Assembly (NCBI GenBank): GCA_905220665.1
Contig: CAJNAR010000021.1
Location: forward strand, 124,001-188,000
DNA from: Albugo candida
Taxonomy: Eukaryota > Oomycota > Peronosporomycetes > Albuginales > Albuginaceae
DNA: 64,000 nucleotides
Reading direction: 5' to 3'
The first letter of the stretch is position 1. Each line of letters opens with the position of its first letter. Position numbers and translations under genes: made by a program. Positions 20,615 to 29,398 of this stretch are shown piece by piece. A model generated the notes under the pieces. It did not search any database. It was not told the DNA's origin and saw only the letters and a program-made list of their open reading frames with translations.

Positions 20615-21846
20615 CTCGCTCTCCTTCAGTGAATGCATTTCGCGCATGTAGAACACGATGATTATCGACCAATATCATGCTTCCAACACTTAACCGTATC
20701 ACTTTTTCAAAGAAAGTATCACGCAGTAAGCTCAGTAAAGTACGATGATGACGATAAAATTCTCGCATTTGTGCCAGTGAAAGATGCGTTTGAGGCGCGC
20801 GGTCGTAATCATTGAATCGAAATGCTTCGATTTTTCCAGCAAAGTCGACTTCGATAATTGGCTTCACAGCTTCTTGATGCCATGCTGAGTCCAAATAATG
20901 AAAACGAATGGGAACATTTGAAAGAAAATCGAAAGCTTGCGGATCGATGGCTTTCAGAACCGCTGCTACATGGAAAGCATCCACATAGATCGACTCGCCT
21001 CCTCTGCGTGCTTGTGCAACACAATTGAAAATCTGTAAGCCGGGTGGATCTCGCATGTAGCTTCCATCAGTGTGATGTAACAGCGCTTTATTGGTGGATG
21101 CTGTGTCGTTATACTCTTGTTCTTTGGTTTCCGGTCGTGTAGTCCACATTGTACCATATATCGTTTCCATCACCAAACCGATCTTACGTGCGAATTTTTC
21201 GGTTTCATCCATTGATGAAGGCGTATCTGTTATCATAACAAGACCGTAACGATGTAAATCCATCATTGCTGGTTTCATATCGCTCATGGAAGACGAGAAG
21301 GAATGTCTTCGAATTTGAAATGTGTGGTCCCACAACGCTTTATCGTTTTGTTTGTCGGTTTTGGTAGCCGAGATCACATTGGATGCATGTTGACGCAACC
21401 AAGACGTCTCAAACTGGCTTTGCATGCACGGAGCACGGTCCTACGCAACACAAGACCTTTAAACATGAAAGTTGTGTGGACTACACATCACCAACCACCG
21501 AGTGTTGCCATTGTATTTGCAAGACTTTTGGATCGTCTTTCATTATTGAGCTAGCCACCATCGGAGAATCGTCACTGACGGATGCGGTGTCTATGAATCG
21601 CTGTTTCGTTACAGCATGAAGACACATTTCGCAGGTGCAATTCTCACGGAGCCACTTCTTTAGAAACAAAGCTCTGAACCCGTCGGTCCACTCGACCTCA
21701 ATTGCATCGCTTTGTGCGAAATGTTTTACAGTTTTGAAGTTTATTGGCGGATGTTGTGCATGAGTAACCCAACGACAAGCCAATGCGAAACGAGTTGGCG
21801 CTCGTCTTGGAAGTGTGCGGCGGAATTTGCTTATAATGAAAGCCAT
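20547..21846 (-). CDS. Gamma-butyrobetaine / trimethyllysine dioxygenase family, mitochondrial
   Basis: This is a 2-oxoglutarate- and Fe(II)-dependent oxygenase of carnitine biosynthesis or a related pathway. An Arg-rich N-terminus (MAFIISKFRRTLPRRAPTRF) suggests mitochondrial import. The N-terminal zinc-binding domain is clear (LRENCTCEMCLHAVTKQRF). The TauD-like domain has the HxD iron motif in LLHHTDGSYMRDPPGLQIFN and the distal His in DNHRVLHAR, followed by the family C-terminus ESRLRLL. One intron fits between about 21490 and 21440, with donor GTGATG and acceptor GCGTAG, and restores the segment ending FETSWLRQHA. BBOX1 and TMLHE cannot be separated by eye. The last 68 bases overlap the convergent FYVE-GAF gene. 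Confidence 0.9.
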
Positions 21847-21936
21847 CACAGACTGTGTTCACAAATCGACGCGCCAAATGAAAATACTTTCATAATTTTG
21901 TAATATTTAAAATTATGGAGAACAGTATTGAAATGT

Positions 21937-23358
21937 CTAATAGTACCACATACGCCAAATGAAAAACACTGATCCAAGAAAGAAGACGGTAAAATGGGGA
22001 CTTTTAACTCCGTGCAGCAATAAGTCATACAATGATAGTGTATGAGCGTATTTTGAGTGCTCGGAAGCGACAGAATCCATGTGATTCCCCCTAGTTTCTT
22101 TATCGTCCACCGCATCCAGTGTGTTGGCATCGTTATCGCAGTTATCGGCCGAAAGTGTTTGGATACCGAGAGTCAAGTAAAGATGAACAGTATTCGATGT
22201 ATCGCTGTCTATCAAATCCACAACGACAGCTATACTGAAGCTCATTCCATTTGGCTGTTCTTCCTGTTGTCTCCAAACATCAAGAAGCGATATCACAGCT
22301 GAATCCACCTTATTCGGAACTAAAAGCCCGCCGCCCATCAAAGTAATCACTAATGTATCGTCATGCTGTGGAATGTCTACATCCAAATCCTTCCATCTCG
22401 GGTCTGAAACACCTTGGACAGTTGGAGTTTTATATGTGAATCCGCTAGGCAGAAAACGGAGTGTGACGTAGAATAGCAAACCTTTCTTTTTCTTGGAGAT
22501 TGGAAGTTGACTCAGAGCAAGACTTTGTAGTGAAAGTGGGGGAAGCGAATACTGAGTGTCGTACGATCGACTTCGCGATTCAACTTCCGAAGTACTGTTT
22601 GCACGCGCACGAGAAAAGCGATGGCTGAGTGCATTCCATGTTGTGAGGTTGAATGAATGTGACGCAGAACGAGTGAATGTGTCGCTTTCCAACAAGTTTT
22701 GAGGGATTTTACATGGTCGAGTGAAAGGGACGTACGCGTGTCGAATTTCCTGTATAAGATGTGATGATTTCCAATGTATGATCTCGGTATATATCGGAGT
22801 GTGGAATAGAAGCCCATGTTTGTATTGAAGTGATGTTTTGTTGTAAGCAATCTGATGCGCTTTCACACCTTTCAAACGTAATTGTTTGCACAATTTTTCG
22901 CGCTCTGGTGCTACGAGGTAAGCAAGTACAGCCGAATATCCATTGAGAACAGCACCGTTCACAGTTGTGAGTTGTACATCACGATCCAGAAACTCAACAA
23001 TTTTGGCTGCGTCATTTTCACGAAATGATTCGGCAAATGCAGTGTGGTCTTCGACGTGATAGTCAGAATCACTTGGAGTCGATGAGGTTCGTTGTATTGA
23101 ATCCTGTGCTTTCATTGGTAACTTGCGCTTATGTTTCGTGATTGTGATTCCGAAAAACGAATTCGGCTCTTTCTCATCACAAGAGTTTGATTCAACTCGC
23201 TTTTCTTTTGTGATCTCAAAAAGCTCCTTTTCGCCGGTTTGTTGGGTCTGATTATGTGAAATAACTCGGTCTTCTTGAAGAGAGTGTCTGGTGTCGCGAA
23301 AGGATACAGCTAGACTGCACTTTTTGTCCCGAAAACGTGGCTTTACAGATCCTACCAT
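21937..23358 (-). CDS. Tail-anchored protein with NTF2/SnoaL-like segment, function unknown
   Basis: One exon encodes 473 residues. The first 100 are low complexity and charged. Residues about 105-215 resemble an NTF2/SnoaL-like fold (AFAESFRENDAAKIVEFLDR, DVQLTTVNGAVLNGYSAV, LLFHTPIYTEIIHW). Residues about 295-395 are beta-rich (LLFYVTLRFLPSGF, LVITLMGGGLLVPNK, FSIAVVVDLIDS) and could be a C2-like sandwich. The protein ends in one hydrophobic helix (FTVFFLGSVFFIWRMWYY), which suggests C-terminal anchoring with most of the chain in the cytosol. I recognise no family with confidence. Confidence 0.68.
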   Translation of the reverse strand: MVGSVKPRFRDKKCSLAVSFRDTRHSLQEDRVISHNQTQQTGEKELFEITKEKRVESNSCDEKEPNSFFGITITKHKRKLPMKAQDSIQRTSSTPSDSDYHVEDHTAFAESFRENDAAKIVEFLDRDVQLTTVNGAVLNGYSAVLAYLVAPEREKLCKQLRLKGVKAHQIAYNKTSLQYKHGLLFHTPIYTEIIHWKSSHLIQEIRHAYVPFTRPCKIPQNLLESDTFTRSASHSFNLTTWNALSHRFSRARANSTSEVESRSRSYDTQYSLPPLSLQSLALSQLPISKKKKGLLFYVTLRFLPSGFTYKTPTVQGVSDPRWKDLDVDIPQHDDTLVITLMGGGLLVPNKVDSAVISLLDVWRQQEEQPNGMSFSIAVVVDLIDSDTSNTVHLYLTLGIQTLSADNCDNDANTLDAVDDKETRGNHMDSVASEHSKYAHTLSLYDLLLHGVKSPHFTVFFLGSVFFIWRMWYY

Positions 23359-23731
23359 TGGTGTCCACTCACAATGCTTTTTTTGGTGTCACGTGTATTT
23401 TAGTGGCACTAAAAACTGCGCTCCTATCCAGAGTCGCCGGGTGGGAGAAATTGACAATGTAGCCTAAACCTGTCACTGGGACCAACATTCTAATGTATTT
23501 AATATGGCAGTAATATACATCAAGTGGTACTAAAGTCGTGCTGATAGGTTTGTAGGGTTACTATATGTTTCGAAGATATAAACGTATATGATTCGCTAAC
23601 CGCTATTCCGTAATAAAGTTCAGTTTGTGTTTACTAAGTTTGTGCCGGAGCGTAATCGAATGCGCTAGGACGTTAACATCAGCCAATAGAAATGGAGCTA
23701 TTTAACATATTGTTGCTATCAGCCCTCTCGT
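23359..23731. other. Intergenic region between divergent genes
   Basis: 373 bp separate two divergent start codons. No gene, RNA or clear repeat is visible. A CACGTG core occurs near 23390. Confidence 0.4.
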
Positions 23732-25309
23732 ATGGCTCAAGAGGCTAAACATTTGCCTGCTGGCTGGCACATTGCAACTTCCAAGTCAAAAAAGTTAGAC
23801 TATTACTACAACTCTGCATTACGAAAACAGTATTGGGTCGACAAGGATCTTCCACTCGGCTGGTCACATCAATTTGATGCAACGACAGGGCGCAAGTATT
23901 ACTTCTTTATAGGGGACAAAGACAAAACTATCACATACGATCCACCAGTTGTTACTGAGACATCTCACAAACGAGAAAGAAGTGAAGAGTTCGCACTCCA
24001 TCCATCGAAAAAGACCTCTACAAATGAATACACGTCTGCAACCACTTTCCCCTCACCCCCTCGTTTCGATAAACAGCATAGAAAAGATGGTGCTGATGAA
24101 GAGCATCATCAAAAGACCACCGCGGAAGGCTCCATTGCATCTTCAAGTACGGTGAAGAGCCGACCCGAAAGAAGGAATTCGTTGATGAACCTACTTTCTC
24201 CTGCTCCCAATCCACCCAATCCAGAACTTTCTTTCAAAGGAACTGTGAATGAGGATCACACGCAAGCTGCACAGTTTTACAACCAGTTACAACGAAATGC
24301 CACTAGCGATCGTGCCGATAGTTTGTTGTTCCATCTGAGAGCAGAAAATAATTGGGTTAAATCGATTTTAATACAAGAATATGCGAAACGGAATGACATC
24401 GTTCTGGATTTAGCTTGTGGTAAGGGGGGAGACCTGTTAAAATGGATACGACGAGGTGTGAAAAAGTACGTTGGCGTGGATATCGCAGCACAATCGTTAC
24501 ACGACGCAGTAGAACGTTACAGTGGTTACAAACAACGCAGCGTATCGACCGAAGTTGTTTTAGTTCAAGGGGATCTCGGAGTTACGTCACTGTTAACCGA
24601 TAATGCTGAATGTTGGGATAGTAGCAAAGGTTGGCATAACGACGTACCGATCGCAAAAAGAGAGTTATTTGATGTTGCATCTATGCAATTCGCCTTACAT
24701 TACATGTTCGGAACGGAACAACGTGCCTTCAAATGCTTTCAGACTCTTCGTGACATGTTGCATGAAGGTGGGATATTCATTGCCACAACCGTGGACCCCA
24801 ACAGTGTATTGCATCAGTATTATCAGAATTTGACGCATTCTACGAAAGATAATCATTCAGACAACGTCATCTTGATCCAGGATGAGAAGAACCGAGCGTT
24901 TTGCACGATACGCCTGGATGAATCTACCAAAGCGATATTACTAGGCCAAGGCGAATCGGATGCGAGCAAGTTGCAAGAAAGTCGAGGACCTCTTGGCGGC
25001 TCGTTCGGGCTACGCTACCATTTCACATTACGTGATGAGGAAGACAAGGACGATCAAAAAGGAGGAAAGGAAGCAGTTGACGCGCCTGAATATTTGATTC
25101 CCGATGATTTATTGGAACACGTTGCCAAAAGTCATGGTTTTGAGATAATTTTAAAGCAAAACTTTCACAATTTTATCAACATGAACATTGCCAAAAATCG
25201 TTCGTTACTCGAGCGCATGCACGTGCTCAATGTCGAAGGAACGCTTTCAGATGCTGAATGGACAATAGCTGGATTGTATCAAGTTCTTGTTCTTAAAAAA
25301 GTATTTTAA
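23732..25309 (+). CDS. RNMT: mRNA cap guanine-N7 methyltransferase with two N-terminal WW domains
   Basis: One exon encodes 525 residues. Two WW-like modules come first: LPAGWHIATSKSKKLDYYYN with QYW, and LPLGWSHQFDATTGRKYYFF ending in DPP. A Ser-rich linker follows. The methyltransferase starts around residue 180 (AAQFYNQLQRN, HLRAENNWVKSILI). It carries the SAM motif VLDLACGKGGDLLKW, the acidic loop in YVGVDIA, and the cap-pocket/catalytic-type segments FALHYMFG and GGIFIATTVD, matching RNMT/Abd1. The enzyme methylates the guanosine cap of nascent mRNA in the nucleus. WW domains bind Pro-rich ligands such as the RNA polymerase II CTD, so the fusion could recruit the enzyme to transcribing polymerase. 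That is an inference. Confidence 0.92.
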   Translation: MAQEAKHLPAGWHIATSKSKKLDYYYNSALRKQYWVDKDLPLGWSHQFDATTGRKYYFFIGDKDKTITYDPPVVTETSHKRERSEEFALHPSKKTSTNEYTSATTFPSPPRFDKQHRKDGADEEHHQKTTAEGSIASSSTVKSRPERRNSLMNLLSPAPNPPNPELSFKGTVNEDHTQAAQFYNQLQRNATSDRADSLLFHLRAENNWVKSILIQEYAKRNDIVLDLACGKGGDLLKWIRRGVKKYVGVDIAAQSLHDAVERYSGYKQRSVSTEVVLVQGDLGVTSLLTDNAECWDSSKGWHNDVPIAKRELFDVASMQFALHYMFGTEQRAFKCFQTLRDMLHEGGIFIATTVDPNSVLHQYYQNLTHSTKDNHSDNVILIQDEKNRAFCTIRLDESTKAILLGQGESDASKLQESRGPLGGSFGLRYHFTLRDEEDKDDQKGGKEAVDAPEYLIPDDLLEHVAKSHGFEIILKQNFHNFINMNIAKNRSLLERMHVLNVEGTLSDAEWTIAGLYQVLVLKKVF

Positions 25310-25467
25310 ACGCAACGAAATCGGCTTGAACGGATAGGAACACCAAGATCGTTTGTATATTGCAATCGAACATAGTAATACGTTCGGTTGTCGTCAGTCA
25401 AGTAGTTTCAGAATTCCACCGAACGTAAAGAAAACGTATTTAAGTGACTCTTCTCACGACATATAAA

Positions 25468-26055
25468 ATGTTCCATCGCATGCTCTTGTCATCACGCTCT
25501 TTGCGGTCCATTCCCACCTGCAAATCCACTCGCAGCTTCCAATCAAGTAAACAATCATCTTTCATCCCATCCAATCACCCCACTCTCCATACATAGGCGC
25601 CGCATCCAAATACGTCGAAAACAAAGAAGCCACTGGACTGGCCGGAATCGTCCAAGGTCCGTGTTATTTACAACGCTATTCTGCGACATAACTGATACAA
25701 AACGTTCACAGCTGATAATGCCGTGGGATTCACCAAGCTATATCATTTCACCAGCATCGGGCTCCTTGCTTTGATGCCTTGCGCCTTTGCGTTGAGTCCA
25801 TCCGCCCTTTCAATGCCGATAGATTGGGCAATGGGTGTTTTGATCCCTATGCATACTCACATTGGAATGAACAATGTCATATCGGATTACATTCCAAAGC
25901 CGCAACAGCCAATAATGCGTTTGGCCTGGCTTGCAGCCACAGGAATCATGTGCTTTGGACTTGTCCGGCTCAATGCGGAAGGACCAGGAATCACAGAAAC
26001 GATCAAGACGTTCTGGAGACAGCCGAAGAAAACGCACTTAGAAAAAGTGGCGTAA
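25468..26055 (+). CDS. SDHD: Succinate dehydrogenase membrane anchor subunit (CybS/SDHD), mitochondrial
   Basis: Three exons (25468-25546, 25597-25656, 25712-26055) encode 160 residues. An Arg/Ser-rich presequence (MFHRMLLSSRSLRSIPTCKS) is followed by three hydrophobic segments: LYHFTSIGLLALMPCAFAL, the region from ALSMPIDWAMGVLIPMH, and IMRLAWLAATGIMCFGLV. The segment HTHIGMNNVISDYIP carries the haem-ligand His and the Asp-Tyr pair of the ubiquinone site found in SDHD. The subunit anchors complex II in the inner mitochondrial membrane. The introns are 50 and 55 nt. It is unlinked in function to its neighbours. Confidence 0.9.
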
Positions 26056-26103
26056 CCGAATGGTTACTAGGAAAATGTATTTGAGTTATCTTCCTACTTT
26101 TTT

Positions 26104-27684
26104 CTAAAGCTCATCGTGATCGACTCCGAAATTTTCGCCTTCCAATTGGAACTTTTTAGCGTGCTCTTTCAAGTATTCGGCCATGCTGTCCGTGTCACGA
26201 CCGCCTTCGTATAGCACAGGGTTCGCCTTGTCGTTGGCAGGGAAGAAGAAGATGGTTGGGAATCCAGAGACCTCAGCTTTCTCGTAATCGATTTCGTTTG
26301 CGGTCGCGTCGATTTTAGCAATCATGATGCTGTCAACATCGGCGAAAATATCAGCAAGAGCTTCATACTTGGGAGCAAGCTCTTTGCAGTGTCCACACCA
26401 CGGCGCATAGAATTCGAGGAGGACATCCTTGTCGGATTCAACAACACGTTCCATGAACTGCTTGGCAACAATCACCTTCACGTTTAGTTCGCTATCGTCG
26501 ACAGGATCGGCTGATTTTAACCACGGCTTTGCTTCGCCTTTCAAAAACGACTGTACGAATTTAATGAAGTCTGATGACAAAGTGCTACTGATCTTCTCGA
26601 TCATTTCATCTCCGCCATAATCAAAACGGTACTTCTTCAGACCGGATGACATTTCAACCACAATAGCACTGGGTAAGTCATCTTTAGTAAACCCAAAGTA
26701 TTCCATAATGCGGTTTTCGCTCATGGGAACCATAATGTGCAACACTTCTCCTCGGAATTTGATTGCGCTTTCTTCGAGTACTTTCTTCAAATTCTGGTGG
26801 TAATCAGCTTCAGGATCCACAAAAACCATCAAATGCTGCGTAATTCCACCACTGAAAATTGAGGCCGCCGATTCAGATGTGAAGGTAACGACCAGAGGAA
26901 GTTTGTACTTGCCGACGAAAGATTGAATTTCTTCGGATGTAAATTCTCCATCAAAGGTGACAAACGGTTCATCGAATTTGCGTAAAATTACGATAGATTT
27001 TGGCGCAGTTGCGTGCTCTGAGATGTCCGTCGCAATTGAGGCCACATAGACCGCGTCATCACTCGAAACAGCGAGTTTTTCCAGAATCTCCCGTTGAGCT
27101 CCGTTCTCTTCGTCGATGACTGCAAATACAACAACGTCGTTAGCTTGTTGTACTTCTTCCAGTTCCTCCTTGGAGCTGATTATCTTAACGGCAGGCCCCA
27201 TTCGTTTCTTTATCCATTTTACGATTTCATCGGTTTGACGTCCTCCATCATAATCTACAGGTTCTTGATCCTTTTTGAAAAATTTGAGAGTTGGAAATCC
27301 GGTCACTTTCAATCGTTCTGCAATATTCTTGTGAACTGTGGCATCCAATTTCGCCAAATAGACTTCTTGTTCCTCTTCCTCTTCGGCCAGGAGTTTGGCA
27401 GCCTCAGCATACGCTGGTGCCATACGAATGCAGTGGCCACAATTCTAGGACTAGAATTAGCATGTATGAGATAGAACTAGGATATGAGTGCGTACCGGTG
27501 AGTACACTTTGACAAGCAAGGCGTCTACTTCGTTAATAACTTGGTCGAAATTTTCATCGGTAAGTATCATAACGTTATCATCGTAATCAACCTCTTCGAG
27601 AATGAGGGAGCTGTCTGCAGTCACGGAAGATAAAGAGACTGCCGCGAAAGCAGTCAATAATTTGACAGATTTTGAGATAAACAT
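26104..27684 (-). CDS. PDI: Protein disulfide isomerase, ER lumen
   Basis: Two exons join across an intron (about 27497-27447) that lies within the first thioredoxin domain. A signal peptide begins MFISKSVKLLTAFAAVSLSS. The first active site after splicing reads YSPNCGHCIRMAP: both cysteines are kept but the usual Trp before the first Cys is Asn. Two inactive thioredoxin-like domains follow. The C-terminal catalytic domain has APWCGHCKELAPKYEAL. The protein ends in HDEL, the ER retrieval signal. This is the a-b-b'-a' architecture of classical PDI, which forms and shuffles disulfides in secretory proteins. The shared upstream region contains ACGT-core motifs of the unfolded-protein-response type. 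Confidence 0.95.
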
Positions 27685-28051
27685 CGTTTTGTCCCGATAT
27701 TTGCGTTGGGAGAAGGAAACGAAACGAAAAGTGATTCAAAAACGATGAGAGCAGCTGTAAAAATCGCAATGTGTTTTTTGGCGAGTTTTTGTGGAAATAT
27801 TATGTATTAGTATTAAATATGGAAAATGGTGCGAAAGGTCGGCTGCATATAAACCGCCCCTTTGAGCTTGTATTCGTTTATGTATCGGACACGTGGATCT
27901 TGGAAACGCGTATGGACCCACGATTCGGACACGTGGAAACAGGTAAAGTCACACTAATTTACACAGTAGTATGCCAGAAAGGCAATGGTGCCACCTATAC
28001 TATCTGTTAGGAATACTTTATTCCACGTCACGTAACTGAAATGTGGGCCAC
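27685..28051. promoter_or_regulatory. Bidirectional promoter of PDI and PWI/RS gene with repeated ACGT-core motifs
   Basis: 367 bp separate divergent start codons. TCGGACACGTGGA occurs twice, at 27885-27897 and 27925-27937, exactly 40 bp apart and each centred on CACGTG. At 28023-28030 the sequence CCACGTCA is the reverse complement of TGACGTGG, the metazoan XBP1/ATF6 UPRE core. PDI is a standard unfolded-protein-response target in other eukaryotes. That these sites act in this organism is an inference. Confidence 0.45.
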
Positions 28052-29222
28052 ATGGAATTTATCATTTATGCGAACGCTTTACGCAATCGAGTCAATGCGT
28101 TTCTTGATCAAACAAATCTAAAGCTACCTCCCGCAAAATCAAACAAGGTGCGAACTTACGGTGGAGGGATTTAGTTACCATCTCATCTTGATCTTAGTTT
28201 TTTTACGAACATCATTCCCCAATAGAAAATGCTTCTTCGAATTCCGTGCACTTCGACGCCAAATATAAGGCTCCAAAGAGTGAAGATGTGCTGAAAATTA
28301 TTCATGCTATTCAAAATCAGCTTATAGAGAAGCCTATTTCTTCCTTGGAAGCTTTTAAGAGGATTGTTTCAAATTGGACAGCTATTCCACCCGATTTTGT
28401 TGGCGCTTGTTGGAATGCAGAAATGACCTCGCGAGATGGTCTAGTGCAGTGGATTTTCGAGAGATTGAAACTGTTCTCATTGGATTCAGAAACGGAAGAA
28501 TTGGTGGACTGGATTATTGGATTATTAAGTCATCCAGATTTCAGTCGTCCTGACGCGCTTGCTGCGGAATTAGAAGAATTTCTTCTGACACATACTGCAG
28601 TACGCATTGGCCTTCACTCACTAGCTTCAATGTCAAAAACCTCAACCTTGCCTCTAGGATTTCATTTTATCTCTCTGGAAATATATTATCACGGAGGTTG
28701 CAAAGCAGTATGTTTTTCATGTACGTTTAATCATTCTATAAAGACATCTGTGAAGCGTGCTCTTTTGCATAGCCCAAGACCAGTACGAAGGCAAAAGTAA
28801 GGATAGTCAACAATCTCGATCAGAGGGCTCGTCAGAAGGAACAAAGTAGCGAGAAGCAGGCACGAAGAATTCATCGAGGCAAATCAGGCAGGTTGGAACC
28901 AGTTGCGGGATTCCGTGATATCATTGCGTCTCAAATGTCAGCAATTCATCATTCTGGGGGATGGCATGTTGCTCAGGCACCACAACCTGTTCCTGATGAT
29001 CGTGATGAAGAGACTGACCGGTCAATGACAGCTCACTGGCGCCAGCTCGGATCCCTTTTAGATGCTCGTGATTATTCCATGCGTCAACAAGAAGAGAAAA
29101 AAGCTCATCCTAGCAGGCGGCGATCATGTTCAAGGCACACAAGACGTTCAAGGCACAAGCAAAGATCGCGGCGGTCACGGTCACGGTCACGGTCACGGCG
29201 CCCTGGTAGATACAAACGATAA
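28052..29222 (+). CDS. PWI-like / Arg-Ser-rich putative splicing protein
   Basis: The first exon begins MEFIIYANALRNRVNAF and ends near 28160. A GTGGAG donor and CAATAG acceptor restore the frame. Residues about 90-150 resemble a PWI-type helical fold (RDGLVQWIFERLKLFSLDSE, ELVDWIIGLLSHPDF, LAAELEEFLLTHT). After one or two introns between about 28600 and 28773, whose exact borders are ambiguous because several in-phase choices exist, a basic region (ARQKEQSSEKQARRIHRGK) follows. The protein ends in an Arg-Ser tract (RRSRSRSRSRRP) encoded by a hexanucleotide repeat. PWI plus RS tracts occur in splicing co-activators such as SRm160, which suggests a nuclear RNA-processing role. The orthologue is not identified. 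Confidence 0.65.
29172..29195 (+). repeat. (CGGTCA)4 hexanucleotide repeat coding for Arg-Ser
   Basis: Four perfect CGGTCA units encode the Arg-Ser dipeptide repeat of the RS tail. The tract could vary in length by slippage while keeping the reading frame. Confidence 0.8.
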
Positions 29223-29398
29223 TCATTCGTTCGATGGCTTATGATATTAATGTAAATAAATGATTTTCACCTAAATAATCAACACGACAACACCTAATAA
29301 CAGACACTCAGATAGCTGTTCATGTCTGTTTTCTGATAAGTAGTCGTATCCGCAAGTTCAACTCGCAAGTTCAACTCAGAATGATGATACCGCGCGAT

